64,000 nt of DNA from Arsenophonus sp052171895 (GTDB taxonomy: Bacteria; Pseudomonadota; Gammaproteobacteria; Enterobacterales; Enterobacteriaceae): positions 1-64,000 of the forward strand of contig JBQMRN010000001.1 in assembly GCA_052171895.1 (NCBI GenBank), read 5' to 3'. The notes beneath the pieces were generated by a model that was not told the DNA's origin, ran no database searches, and worked only from the letters and a program-made list of their open reading frames with translations. Shown piece after piece: positions 9,464-20,310 of this stretch. The translations under genes were made by a program, and so were the position numbers. Position 1 is the first letter of the stretch; each line of letters starts with the position of its first letter.

Positions 9464-10870
9464 AAGTTATTAGCACATTTGGTGGATGGCGGGTCACAGG
9501 GCTACATTCCTACTCTGATGCTTTGTGAATCTGTTTTCCATCCTTAAATTGGACGTTGTTTACCACCAGCACCAGGGTCGCTCAACAAGTAAAATCCCCT
9601 TAACTGGTTCCAGCTTTTCTGAGCAGACGGAAGAGCAGCTTAAATACTATTGAAAGAATTATTTTTCTCGAATCACAGTTTTTCGCGCGTTACTTTACTA
9701 GTCTGCTGTCACAAAAGCCAATTCAATTTGATTCGTCCTTTTTATTTGATCCCCAATACGATGACAGGAAGGCATAGAGAATGCCAGCAGTTATTCTCGA
9801 TCTTTTTCCATCTCCTTCATTGGTACAGGATACTTTGCTGAAAACCTTTTCAACAAAATATAAAAACATAGAAGGCTTTATTAGCGGCATCAGGGCTCTC
9901 TACTCGTCAGACCTCATGCAGCTTAGTCTTAACTTTCAGTTGCATGCCTTTTGGGAGTGTAACCAGCACATTAGCTATTTTTATATTTAATGCCCTTCCT
10001 GCTACCTGTGTGGAGGATATCTTTGCTATTGAATTCCAAAAACCAAGGGCACATCTCCCGTAGTAAGCCTTGGATATACCCTTAACCCAAGCGCTTGCAA
10101 GCCATTGAGAAGTTCACCAAAATTCCATTTTGACTCTCAATAACCATCTTCGACCACAACAAACTAATCCTTACGTCCATGCTCGTAACGCCAATAATAA
10201 CCAGCAGGAAAAGGCGATCATCTTGCCTAAGATATATGCCATCAGCCAAGAAATAAATCTAGCGCGTATCGATTAAATCTTGCAGGTACCACCGTTGCCT
10301 GTGCTCTTCAAGCCATTGCTGTTTAACTCTACTGATGGGGTACTTTCAGAGAGACCATGTGCTTTTTCACTGAGAAGCACACCCAAGAACTTCATAAAAT
10401 CACCAGTAGAGATAACTTGCAGCTACAGCCAGTAGCAACTCTTCGACATTTTTGCACGCTCAAGATAAGGTGATAGCGATAAGCTGTTAAAGCATATTCT
10501 GTTGCAGCTGTGAGAGACCCCAATGACCTTATGCACTTTAATCTCAACATTGCCAATACCAATCTAGTATAATTCAGTGTGGCAAATAATCGTTACAGAC
10601 GATGGCATGGACGCCCGTCGAAAAGCTGGCGTTTAGCATGTTATCCGCAGCATAGCTTCAAGCTCAGCCTCAACGGTGTTGGCTATCAGCTTCCTGGCAG
10701 TATTACGGATAAGTTCATGCAAGGAATCACAGATAATAACTGATTTCGTGGATACCTGTAGGGTAGACTTTTCATGGCATATCATCTATTTGATCTTGAA
10801 ATCATTCATAAAAATCAATCAGATGAATAATACGCAACCATACCCAATACATCAAAAATGAGAATAATTC
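9464..10870 (-). mobile_element. IS256-family remnant, copy B
   Basis: Near full-length but dead IS256-family element on the minus strand. Its transposase 3' end faces trpS. The outer ends match the other copies: AAGTTATTAGCACATTTGG at 9464 (right repeat) and GAATAATTC at 10870 (left repeat, seen in complement as GAATTATTCTCATTTTTGATG). Frames are broken throughout. At 10870 it joins directly, head to interior, onto copy C of the same element in the opposite direction. Confidence 0.88.
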
Positions 10871-11597
10871 AAGAGCAGAAGCAATGGTGCCTTCGTGATT
10901 TAATCGATACGTACTACACGTTTATTTCTTAGCCAATGCCATATACCGTCCTGTTAGGTAAGATGATCCCTTTGCCTTCTGGTCTCATTATCAGCGTTAC
11001 CAAGCATGGACGTAAGAAAGTCGTTGCGGTCTAAGATGGTTATCGAGAATAAAAATGGAACTTGGGAAAACTTCTCAATGGCTTATAAGGCTATGGATTA
11101 AGCATCTTTCCTAGGCTTACTACGGGAGATGGTGCCATTGGTTTTTGGAATGCAATAGCAAAGATATTCCCTAAAACGCAGCACTAAGGCTGTTGGGTAC
11201 ACAAAACAGCTAATGTTGCTGACTTCAGTCTTCAAAGGCATGCAACCGAAAGTTAAGGCTGAACTTCTGGAGATCCTGGCTAGCAGAAAGCCGTGATGTC
11301 GCTAAAAAAGCCCTCTATGTTTTTATGTTTTTTTGGAAAGATTTTTAGGGAAGTATCCTGCAACGATGAAAATTTGCGAAAGATCGAGAAGAACTGTGCT
11401 TTGAGAAAAACAATCCTTTCAATGGTATTTAAGCTGCTTCCTTTTGCTCAGAAAACTGGAACCAATTAAGGGGATTTCAGCTGTTGAGAGCGACTCTGGT
11501 GGTAAACAACGTCAAATTTAAGGATGGAGAATAGATTCAGGAAATATCAGAGTAGGATGTACCATGTGACCGCCATAAACCAGATTTGTAATAACTA
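10871..11597 (+). mobile_element. IS256-family remnant, copy C (5'-truncated)
   Basis: Back half of an IS256-family element on the plus strand. It starts in the middle of the transposase (the segment just before the catalytic-Asp region, here CACGTTTATTTCTTAGCC) exactly where copy B ends. It runs to the right repeat near 11597 (TTTGTAATAACTA). The front half is not on the other side of copy B, so either copy B took part in a deletion or the join is a rearrangement scar. Multiple stops; not functional. Confidence 0.85.
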
Positions 11598-11714
11598 TTA
11601 ATTAGTTATTCTTTTAAATTTTTTATTGATAAATTTTATAAAAAATATCTATTTCAATTTAATTAGCTAATACATGAATTGTTTTATAGAGAAATAAAAA
11701 CCTTAAAAAATATA

Positions 11715-11743
11715 TTGTTTATAATTATTTTTATAATTATGCT
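11715..11743 (+). promoter_or_regulatory. Possible sodA promoter
   Basis: TTGTTT at 11715-11720 and TATGCT at 11738-11743, 17 bases apart, give the best sigma-70-like pair in the 212 bases between copy C and sodA. The region is so AT-rich that chance matches are likely. A TTATAATTATTTTTATAATTAT stretch overlaps it and might be a decayed Fur-type operator, but I cannot show this. Confidence 0.3.
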
Positions 11744-11809
11744 AATCTCTTTCAAATAAAGATTGATTGAAACATTTATTTTATATTTAAGTAACAGGAG
11801 TTAATAGAC

Positions 11810-12436
11810 ATGAGCTATACATTACCTTCCCTACCTTATGAATATGGAGCACTAGAGCCACATTTTGATAAAAGGACAATGAAGATTCATCATACCAAGC
11901 ATCACCAAACATATGTCAACAATACCAATGAGGCGTTAAAAGATTTTCCTGAGCTTGCTAATCTTTATATAGATGAATTAATTCAAAATTTAGAAAATAT
12001 ACCTGCTGAAAAGCATACTATTTTACGCAATAATGCAGGTGGGCATGCTAATCATAGCATATTTTGGAAGGGTTTGAAATTAGGTACTGAACTACAAGGT
12101 GAATTGAAATCTGCAATTGAACGTGATTTTCTTAGCGTTGAGAATTTTAAAGAAATTTTTGAAAAAGTAGCAGCAACTCGTTTTGGTTCTGGTTGGGCGT
12201 GGTTAGTATTGAGATTGGATGGGAAGCTGACTGTCATTTCGACAGCTAATCAAGATAACCCGCTAATGGGTGAGGCTATTTCTGGTGTTTCTGGTTACCC
12301 TATTTTAGGGCTTGATGTCTGGGAACATGCTTATTATCTTAAATATGAAAATCGTCGCCCCGAATATATTAAAGCCTTTTGGTCAGTTGTTAACTGGGAT
12401 GAAGCAGCGAAACGTTTTGCAGAAAACATCAAATAA
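11810..12436 (+). CDS. sodA: Superoxide dismutase, manganese type
   Basis: Converts superoxide to oxygen and hydrogen peroxide in the cytoplasm. 208 residues (family about 206). All four metal ligands are present at the standard positions: His27, His82, Asp169 and His173 (in LDVWEHAYYLKY). GGHANHSIFW and the TANQDNPLMG stretch are of the Mn kind rather than the Fe kind. The ribosome site AGGAG lies about 8 bases before the ATG. It stands alone: same-direction IS256 copies C and D sit on either side, and nothing else is intact nearby. It is the only antioxidant enzyme visible in the window. Confidence 0.96.
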   Translation: MSYTLPSLPYEYGALEPHFDKRTMKIHHTKHHQTYVNNTNEALKDFPELANLYIDELIQNLENIPAEKHTILRNNAGGHANHSIFWKGLKLGTELQGELKSAIERDFLSVENFKEIFEKVAATRFGSGWAWLVLRLDGKLTVISTANQDNPLMGEAISGVSGYPILGLDVWEHAYYLKYENRRPEYIKAFWSVVNWDEAAKRFAENIK

Positions 12437-12543
12437 CATTGACTTTATCTGTTTATTTATTATCAATGATAATGGTGCTAGATTATTTTATCGGCCTCTT
12501 AATATTTAATAAACAATTAAAATTCTAGCAATAAAAAATTATT

Positions 12544-13997
12544 GAGTTATGTTTATTTCTGGTATATTGGATTTTGAAGATGGGTGTGCAATCCTGTTGA
12601 TTGATTTCATGAATGCTTTCAAGAAAAAAGACCGATTATATGTCATGGAAAAATCTACCTACAGATATTTGAAAAACCAGATATTACCTATGAGATCCCT
12701 TGCATAAACTCATCCAAAATGCTACCAAGCAACTGATAAGCCAGCGCCGTTGAAGTTGAGCTCGAAGTTATGCTGCGACAACAAGCTGAACGCCACCTTG
12801 TCGAGGGCGGCCTCATGCCAGTCGTCCGTAACGGTTATTTATCACACCGAACTATAGAGACTACTATTAGCGATGTTGATATTAAAATACCTAAGATCAA
12901 AGATCGCAGCAGCAACAGAATATGCTTCAACAGCTCTCATTGCTACCAGCTTATCTAAAGCGTGCAAAAATCTGCGAAGAGTTCCTGGCATAGTTATACC
13001 TGCGAGGCATAACTACCGGTGATTTTCACGAAGGTCTTGGACGAGGGGGGCGCTTCTCAATGAAAGCACATGCTCTCTCTACTAGTACCCCATACGTATC
13101 AGCAGCTGAAACAATAATATCTTGAAGAACATAGGCAATGGTGCCTACTTGGATTTAAGCGATACTCGCGCTATCTTTATTTCTTAACTGAGGTATATAT
13201 ACTACTGTCATGAAAGATGATCGCCTTTTCCTGCTGATTATTATCGGCGTTGCTGAGCCATGGAAGTAAGGAGCTCTCGTTGCGTGTGAAGATGGTGCTA
13301 TTGAAAATTAGAAGCGAACTTGACCGAATTTATCAATGCCCTTATTCGACCGAGTGGATTAACTGTATCTCCCAGCAGGCTTACTACGATGGACACGGTA
13401 CCATTAATTTTTAGAATGCAATGCCAAAGATATTCTCAGACACACAGCACCAACGCGCTGTTAGTACAAAAACAGTTAATGTGCGGGCTTCACTCCTCAA
13501 AATCATGCAAGTGAAAGTTAAAACTGAGCTGCAGGAAAGGGGGGAAACTGGAAGGTGTGGCTAGCAAAGAAAAAAGCTGTTATGCCGCTAAAAGCCCTTG
13601 ATATTTTATTGGGAAAGTTTTCAGCAAAATATCTTTAAGCGATGAATAAGCTATAGAAAGATCGAGAAAGAACTGCTGGCATTCTACGACTTCCTGTGTT
13701 ACCACACACTTGACGTCAATAAGAATGACAAATCTGGTTAAATCGGTTTTTGCGATACTGAGGCTACTAAGCCGAGGCGTAAAGAACTTATAATTCAAGA
13801 AAAAGAACCCATTCAATGCTATTTAAGCTGCTACAATCTGCTCAGAAAAGCTGAAACCAGTTTCAGGAGATTTTTGACCTGCTGACAAACCCTGCTGATA
13901 AGGTAAATAACATCCAATTTAAGGATGGAGAACAGATTCATGAAGCATCATAGTAGAATGTAGTCTAAGCGTTATGCACCAAATTTTCTAATAACTG
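12544..13997 (+). mobile_element. IS256-family remnant, copy D
   Basis: Full-length but decayed IS256-family element, from GAGTTATGTTTATTTCTGG at 12544 to TTTTCTAATAACTG at 13997. The N-terminal region (YLSHRTIETTISDVDIKIPK, 12838-12897) and the ADG, GFCNTEA-type and VVNN-type pieces are visible between stops. It lies directly oriented with copy C on the other side of sodA. Confidence 0.88.
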
Positions 13998-14101
13998 TTT
14001 GATATTTATGCTATTACAGGTAATCAATTTAAGTGGTTATTAAATGCCTTTAGTGACTAAAATACCATCCATTAATTATATGTATGTAGGCCCTTAACCT
14101 G

Positions 14102-14694
14102 TTGGAGAAAATTAAAGCCGGTTTTATCGAAAGCATTCAAATACAAATTGGCGCTCCTGAAGTATTACCAGATGCTATTTCTCGTGCAGCGATTATGATT
14201 GTTCACGCCTTACTAAATAGTAATAAAATCTTATGTTACGATACTGGCTGATAATCCGGCAGTTATTGCAGAACGCTTTTCACCATTATAATCAATCAAT
14301 TTGAAGCTGAACGTCCGAGAGTCTTCCCGGTTTATCTCTCAACACAGATAATGCGATTATAACCTCGATCGCTAATGGCCAAAAGCCATAAGAAGTGTAT
14401 GCAAAACAACTGCATGCATTAGGAAAATCTGGTGATATAGTCCTTGCAATTCCCAGAAAAGGCAACAATCCCATTCTGATAACAGCTGTTGAAGCTTCAC
14501 TCGCACAGAATATGACGATTATAGCCTTAATCGGTTATGATGGCGGGAAATTAGCCGGCTTATTAGGCATACAAGAGGTAGAAATTTGAATATCTCCGCA
14601 AGGAAGTATCAAAATTCAAAAAATTCACCTATTAACAGTTAACTGTTTCTGTGATCTAATCAATAATACACTTTTCCCGCATCAAAATGACTAA
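14102..14694 (+). pseudogene. diaA: DnaA initiator-associating protein, broken
   Basis: SIS-domain protein that helps DnaA assemble at oriC in E. coli. The reading starts at a TTG (14102) with EKIKAGFIESIQ and matches DiaA through ALLNSNKILCY. It then shifts frame across the glycine-rich SIS region (about 14235-14290), where the conserved NGTSAANAQHF stretch is damaged. It resumes with TDNAIITSIANGQK, EVYAKQLHALGKSGDIVLAI and MTIIALIGYDGGKLAGLLG, has stops near 14390 and 14587, and ends NTLFPHQND at 14694. It precedes dolP as in E. coli, with an IS110 remnant between. Confidence 0.9.
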
Positions 14695-14826
14695 GGAAAA
14701 TATAATGAAAGCATCCCAACTATTTAAACACTACAAAGAGTTCAACAGGTAAAAGTGTGAATCCCCCGCAGACTTTCGGTATCATTGTACCCAATACGAA
14801 ATGAATAAAGCTCCCTGATAACTAGG

Positions 14827-15900
14827 ATGATCCACGATATAAAATATATCTCTGTTGGCGTTGATATTACAAAACATCTGATACAGGTCAATTTCATTTA
14901 ATGAGCATAGAGGTAAAATTATCGATAAACGAGTTAAACGAGATGCTTATTTAGAATATTTCAGTAATCATGAACTTTGTTTTATTAGCATGGAAACCTG
15001 ATGAGGGGTTCTCAGTATTCAGCTCCTAAATTGGAAAACTTAGGCATAAAGTTTGATTACTTCAAAGTAAATTCGTTAAAGCGTTCATGATTGGCAACAA
15101 AAATAACGTTATAGATAGAAGATCGCGCTATATCTAGATGATTATTCAACAACTAAGTAAAGCGCTTACCGTTAAAATCTAAGAACAATAAGCCATACTA
15201 TATCTACAATAAAATGCTCGCGTCGCTCCACAGTTGCTAAATTTGGTACGGACCAGATCAACGGGCTCTAGATGGATTATTATTAGAATTTAGCGAAACA
15301 GTAGATAAGGAAGCCAACAGGGATCATTAAACAAGAATATGCCAGAAGTCCTTAATCACTTGAAAGAAAACCTGCCGCTATTCTTGATTTACTAAATTAA
15401 AGAGCAATATTGACGACTTACTGATCTTTATACTCAAATAGTTGGCATAGAAGAAGAGTAGGTGGATAGCTAGGCAAAACAAAACTAGGCATGTCAGTGA
15501 ATTATGCAAATCCACGGTGGTTTTGGCACCGCTTATCGCCATTCCTACAGTTGCTAAAATGGGGGAATGCTAATACGTTTCGGTCAGAGTAAGAGTTTTC
15601 TGCCTATATCAGGCCAATACAAAAACAAACTGGCAGTAGCTGGAAGGTTACGGTTACTGGGCATCAACAAACGTGGTAATACCACCTATCTGCAAACGTT
15701 GATTATCCATACCGTAAAGATTCACGCTACACTGCTTCCCAAAGAACCCATCCCATTTTGAGTTACAGCCCTAATGAAAAAACGGGCGATCAGCGTAGCG
15801 GTTGCTCGGAATGGCTAACAAGATAGTACATACGGTCTTGACTTTTGTAACCCCTGATTGGAACTGACAAAAAACACGTCAGTGTTAGACCGTTTTAAGT
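14827..15900 (+). mobile_element. IS110-family remnant
   Basis: Decayed DEDD-type (IS110) transposase. Readable pieces in shifting frames are ISVGVDITKHLIQVNF with the first Asp, then GKIIDKRVKRDAYLEYF, FVKAFMIGNKN, INGL-like and LLLEF, and the C-terminal part 15567-15761 (SGQYKNKLAVAGRLRLLGINKRGN), matching the helix-hairpin-helix end of the family. Many stops. It separates diaA from dolP. IS110 elements lack inverted repeats, so the exact ends are uncertain; 14695-14826 may belong to it too. Confidence 0.78.
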
Positions 15901-16185
15901 AATATGCGTTAATAAACATTAACTCTTTTAAAAATTAAGGATGAATGCTAAAAGCTTGCATAGGCAATCGTAATTATGAAACAATAGATAAGATATAGAC
16001 TTGCTAAACCTCGATTGTTTCTTGGGAGCTTAAAACTAGTTAGCAAAATAAGATGCGACTCAGCGGATTAGATAGAGGGACTCCACTACAACGGCTGCTA
16101 TAAGGCTAATATAGAGCTGCAACTTCCATCAATATCTCAACTCTTCGGATGTCTTGCAAACAGGGATGCGTTCATATAACATATA
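15901..16185. other. Non-coding stretch before dolP
   Basis: No recognisable gene. It must hold whatever drives dolP, since the IS110 remnant separates dolP from diaA. No convincing promoter or ribosome site stands out; the bases before ATG 16186 (CATATAACATATA) have no Shine-Dalgarno. Confidence 0.4.
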
Positions 16186-16761
16186 ATGAGATTCTATCCT
16201 CTAATTAGTATAATATACAGTACCATTTTATTACAAGGATGCATTAGTGCTGCTGTAATAGGATCAGCTGCGGTCGCCACAAAAAGCGCAACAGATCCAA
16301 GAAGTGTCGGTCGCCAGGTCGATGATGGAACATTAGAAGCCCGAGTTAGTGCTGCTCTTAATAAAGAGCAAGGAATTACCTGCAATGCACGTATTATTAG
16401 CACAGCTTATGAAGGTAAGATACTACTTACCGGGCAAGCCCCAGATCTTGTGTTAGCTGAAAGAGCAAAACAGATAGCAACCAAAGTAGAAGGTGTTGAA
16501 GCGGTTTATAATGAGATCCGTAAGGCTACGCCAGTTGATCTTAGTACGGCTTCTAAAGATACTTGGATAACCACCAAAATAAAATCGCAAATTTTTACGA
16601 GTCATTCGGTTAAATCATCAACCGTCAAAGTTATTACTGAAAGGGGGGAAGTGTTTTTACTTGGCATTTTAACTAAACAAGAAGGAACTTTCGCAGCAAA
16701 AATTGCCAGTGAGATAGATGGTGTCAAACGCGTAACTACCGCATTTACCTATCTTAATTAA
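16186..16761 (+). CDS. dolP: Outer-membrane lipoprotein DolP (YraP), dual BON domains
   Basis: Lipoprotein that helps keep the outer membrane sound and supports the BAM complex. 191 residues, the family length. The signal peptide ends in a lipobox LLQG|C with Cys19. ATDPRSVG and QVDDGTLEARV follow, then two BON domains at about 46-115 and 124-191 (second: TWITTKIKSQIFTSHSVKSS, GEVFLLG, VKRVTTAFTYL). Fully open. Its usual partner upstream, diaA, is broken and an IS110 remnant lies between, so it now stands alone. The lack of a ribosome site in the usual place is odd. Confidence 0.94.
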   Translation: MRFYPLISIIYSTILLQGCISAAVIGSAAVATKSATDPRSVGRQVDDGTLEARVSAALNKEQGITCNARIISTAYEGKILLTGQAPDLVLAERAKQIATKVEGVEAVYNEIRKATPVDLSTASKDTWITTKIKSQIFTSHSVKSSTVKVITERGEVFLLGILTKQEGTFAAKIASEIDGVKRVTTAFTYLN

Positions 16762-17110
16762 GATTTTCATGCAATATAAAAAGTTTTTACCTTTCTAACT
16801 TGTTACCTTGGTGGTAACCATAAAATTGGATAATAAATCTGAGGATAACGCACTTTATCTGCTGTATTCTACGCTACGACGCTAAATAATCTTTGCTATC
16901 TTTGATAAAAATTAAATTTTTATTATTTTTTTGTTAAAAAACCTAAGTTAAAAGAACTCATTAATAGATATAAATTAAACAACCTTCATTGAAATTTAAT
17001 AGCTAATTTCATTAGCTTAAGTTAAGTTATTAATAATAATTAATTATATTACCTATATTATTTAATTAAATAAAATGCAATTAAATTAATAATGTTAACT
17101 TACAAATTCC
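16762..17110. other. AT-rich gap after dolP
   Basis: Very AT-rich DNA with no recognisable gene or repeat. A small palindrome TTACCTTGGTGGTAA sits at 16802-16816, not followed by a T-run. Confidence 0.4.
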
Positions 17111-17202
17111 AAGTTATTAGCAAATCTGATATATATCTAGGAGATACGGTTTTAAGTCTCACACCAGCTGTTCGCAGGCCATTGAGAAGTCCAGTCAAGT
17201 TC
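17111..17202 (-). mobile_element. IS256-family fragment cut by IS91
   Basis: The right-end repeat of IS256 (AAGTTATTAGCAAATCTGATATAT, 17112 on) is joined, with internal deletions, to an interior piece (GCAGGCCATTGAGAAGTCCAGTCAAGTTC). It stops at GTTC (17199-17202), where an IS91 3' end begins. In intact neighbours this same IS256 stretch continues GCTTCTGATTC, so the break is an insertion point. Confidence 0.72.
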
Positions 17203-17285
17203 ATGGTTAGGAAATTGAATTACTCTTTAAGTGAAAATAAATATCCATCCATTATTGCTAAAATAGGATAGAATCAGTTTACAAG
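17203..17285 (-). mobile_element. IS91-family 3'-end fragment
   Basis: ATGGTTAGGAAATTGAATTACTCTTTAAG matches base for base, with little change, the 3' terminal region of IS91 copies 1-3 in the minus orientation. The tetranucleotide GTTC directly outside it (17199-17202) is the known IS91-type target read in this direction. Only about 80 bases remain. Confidence 0.7.
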
Positions 17286-17339
17286 GATAAATAGTTTAAT
17301 TATCTGCAATGTAGTTTGAACAACTTGATTTTATTAGAC

Positions 17340-17753
17340 TAAAAAAACAAACATGCATTGATTTGAAACCAGCGTTTAGATAGCATCACTGCTTTCTTGC
17401 TTTAGCGGCGGGGGCGGAACTGGGGACAGAAAACATAAATTTACTAAGTGCTATTGTTGCTAAGTTAAAAAATATTTTCCCTGAATTCTTCAAAATAGAA
17501 GCCTTATATCCTATATCCTATATCCTATATCCTATATCCTATATCCTATATAGGAAAACTAGAAAATGCGGAAGAGAAGGAGAAAAAAGGAAAGAATGAA
17601 TTGCACGCTCTTAATCGCCAGAGATCCATGTAAGCGATGAAATTTTTGAAGAGTTTAATGCAGAGTGTGCTAGCCGTTTTCTTAATCTGATCATTGATAA
17701 AGAGTCCATCCACTCCTAGAGTGGAGCTAAATGGTACGAAACCTTTACTAACA
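17340..17753 (+). mobile_element. IS1595-family fragment
   Basis: Middle part of an IS1595 transposase on the plus strand. The stretch CGTTTAGATAGCATCACTGC corresponds to FRWRHCF, and near 17640-17700 the frame reads FEEFNAECASRFLNLIIDKESIHS then GAKWYETF, the family catalytic region. The minus-strand copy at 58430-59552 shows the same segments. It is cut at 17754 by IS256 copy E. The end of an IS1595-like repeat (CCAACATAGC at 19199-19208) lies just after copy E and may be the other side of the same element. It contains the 7-bp microsatellite at 17505. Confidence 0.72.
17505..17551 (+). repeat. 7-bp tandem repeat (TATATCC)6
   Basis: Six perfect copies of TATATCC followed by TATAT. The equivalent place in the other IS1595 copy (59000-59020, minus strand) reads TTATTCCAACATAGG with no repetition, so the array arose here by expansion of one unit within dead transposase sequence. 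Confidence 0.95.
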
Positions 17754-19195
17754 GAGCTATGCTGATAGCTGGTATATTAAGTTTCAGAGATTTAGGCGGT
17801 ATTATCCGGATAATTGATTTCATAAATAGTCTCAAACAAGAGAGAGATCGCATGCCATGAAAAAGTTTAGCCTTACAAGGTGTATATCCGCGAAACAAGA
17901 TATTACCTATTATCCATTTCATCAACTCATCCGTAATGGTAAAAAGTAGCTGATATAGCCCGTGTCGCATTGAGGCTGAGCTCGAAACCATGCTGCGATA
18001 ACATGCTAAACACCACCTTCTCGGACAGTGGTGTCATTCATGGCGTTGTCCGTAACAGTTATTTGCCAGAACAAATGAACTATACAGACTACTATTGGTA
18101 TGTTGAGATTAAAGTAGGTAAGATTAGGGGATCGCAGCGGAAACGGAATATACTTCAACAGCTTGTTACTAGCACCTCATTATCTAAATGAAACGGGCAA
18201 AAACGTTGAAGAATTGCTACCATGGCTGTATACCTGCGAGTAGCATCTACCAGTGATTTTCACAAAACATTGAGAGGGGCGCTCCTTGCTGAAAAAGCAC
18301 ATGGTCTCTCTGACTATCATCAGAAAACTAAAACAGCAATGGCTTGAAAAGAGAACAGGCATGCTTCCTGTGTAATTTAAGCGATACGCGCTATGTTTAT
18401 TTCTAGGCTGATGGCATATACAATTTTTCCGTCCAGCAAGATGATCTCTTTTTATTGCTTGTAATTATTATCAGCCTCACTGAGCATGGACGTAAGGAGA
18501 TAATTGCAGTTAAATACTTATCGAGAGTTAGAAGCAAACTTGGCTGAACTTTTTAATGGCCTGCGAACACCTGGTGTAACTTAACCGTATCTCCCTGGCT
18601 TGCTACGGAAGACGATGCCATTAGTTTTTAGAATGCAATACCACAAAGATATTCCCAAACACATAGGACCAACGAACGCTGTTGGATACACAAAATAGCT
18701 AATGTGCTGACTTCACTCTACAAAGGCATGAAACAGAAAGTTAAGCCTGTGAGCTGCGCGAGATTTGGCTAGAAGAAAGCTCTGGATCGCCGCTAATAAA
18801 AAGCCCTTGATATTTTTTTAGAAAGGTTTTATGGAAGTATCCTGGAGCAATAAAGAAACTGAAGAAAGATCGAAAAGAACTTCTGGCATTCTACGACTTC
18901 CCGTCAGAGCACTGGTCATCAATAAGAACGATGAAGTTGATTCAATCAGCTTTTGCAACAGTAAGGCTACGAAGCTGACGCATAAAGAACTGTTGTTCAA
19001 AAAACAACCATTTCAATGATATTTAATCTACTCTCCCATCTACTTAAAAAAGCTGGAACCAGTTAAGGGGATTTAATCTATTGTTGACCATGGTGGTAAA
19101 CAATATCCAATTTAAGGATGGAGAACAAATTCAAAAAGCATCAGAGTAGGAATCTAGCCTGACCCATTGCCATATACTAGATTTACTAATAACTC
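17754..19195 (+). mobile_element. IS256-family remnant, copy E
   Basis: Full-length decayed element from GAGCTATGCTGATAGCTGG (17754) to TTTACTAATAACTC (19195). Readable fragments include NELIRNGKK-type, ERYVYF-type and the C-terminal VVNNIQFKDGEQIQKASE region near 19090-19145. Stops in all frames. It is inserted into an IS1595 fragment. Confidence 0.87.
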
Positions 19196-19650
19196 TTGCC
19201 AACATAGCTAATTAAAAGCATTAGCTATTAAAAAAATATGAAAGAACAGCAGACAGTACTATTAAAAGTTTTGTTCTCGATAAAAGCTTATGGGATGAGG
19301 CTACCTCTTGTAGTCTGGCGTGTTCTGTTGTTGGAGGGGGGACACCAACAGAGCTTAGCAGTCTGCATAGCCAAACCTAGAAGCCGGAACACGTTCGTTA
19401 TCATGTATCCAGCAGAGGAGCTTGGTGATCTTGCTTTAACAAAATTTTCAGTTACTTTTTTGTATCAGACAATGAAACTTCTATACAAAGTGCACAATCA
19501 AGCAGCACTCGAGATCAAATTATTATTTGCTCATATATCTTGGAAAGATATACTGAAATAATGATTATGAGTATCCAAACTTATCGTTTGATAATAGGTT
19601 TCTTGCTTGGTTATTATTTTCCTAAATACGGTTAGGTGTTCGCCCCCCTT
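19196..19650 (+). other. Unassigned stretch with one 107-codon frame
   Basis: An open frame at 19238-19561 (107 codons, start MKEQQTVLLKVLF) has no family I recognise, no clear ribosome site and no known neighbour. An alternative frame across the same DNA reads LEGGTPTELSSLHSQ, which also looks protein-like, so the region is more likely a frameshifted relic than a real gene. The first bases (CCAACATAGC) resemble an IS1595 outer end. Confidence 0.3.
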
Positions 19651-20089
19651 ACCAAGAAAAATATTGCGGATTTAGCTTTCCATCTTGCTGACTAAGATAC
19701 CTTTCCTACCCACGGAGTGCTTCACTGATAGCTTTAGCCGCTTCATCGGCATTTAGGTCTTGGCTAACGAATTTCCATGTGCCATACCTATGCCTCATCT
19801 CTAGTATACGCTTAAATGCTGGGCGGGCAGCATGGCTTCTTTGATAAATCAATATCAATCTCATCATTATCCTATCTGGCAATTTGGTGATTACATATAC
19901 CCTTAACAGCAGTGGGACACGGCGCCATTTCCATAATCAGTCGCAAGATTTTCGTCGATCGGTTTCTCACCAAACTTGGCGGTAATGGTTCGGCGCTGGT
20001 CTGCTTACGCAGCTTACGTAAATCCCTTGCCACTCATTTGTTTTACCTCTCCACAGACGATTAAACCCCTAAACGGGAGAGCTGCTGAT

Positions 20090-20310
20090 CGACAGGCAAA
20101 TCCGCCGAATTAATTAACCAGTTAATCTCGTCTACAATCTGTAAATGGGTAATACGTTTTTCTCGAAGTAGTTCAAACAGGCATTGACGAATATCCGCCG
20201 GTAATAAATCAGCTTTACTAGCTACCTACCGCCTAATGTTTTCTTCCATGGGACCACGCAAGACAGTCTCTGCAAGACTCATTCATTTAATTCCCCATGA
20301 TAATCATTCA
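20090..20310 (-). pseudogene. DUF3486 (Mu gp27-like) phage protein, broken
   Basis: The minus-strand reading KADLLPADIRQCLFELLREK followed by RITHLQIVDEINWLINSADLP and DQQLSRLGV matches the start of the DUF3486 family (typically SKIDLLP-DIR...LL, then I...N). In Mu-like phages this gene sits just before the terminase. A stop falls at the V of RLGV, and the downstream part (19680-20080, with DEAAKAISEALRG at its end) drifts through frames. Not functional. Confidence 0.55.

Noticed and set aside
15567..15761. 64-codon frame as a small gene
   Set aside because: It is the C-terminal part of the IS110 transposase relic.
17505..17551. Possible CRISPR-like or protein-binding repeat array
   Set aside because: Unit of 7 bases without spacers, within a transposase relic; simple slippage explains it.
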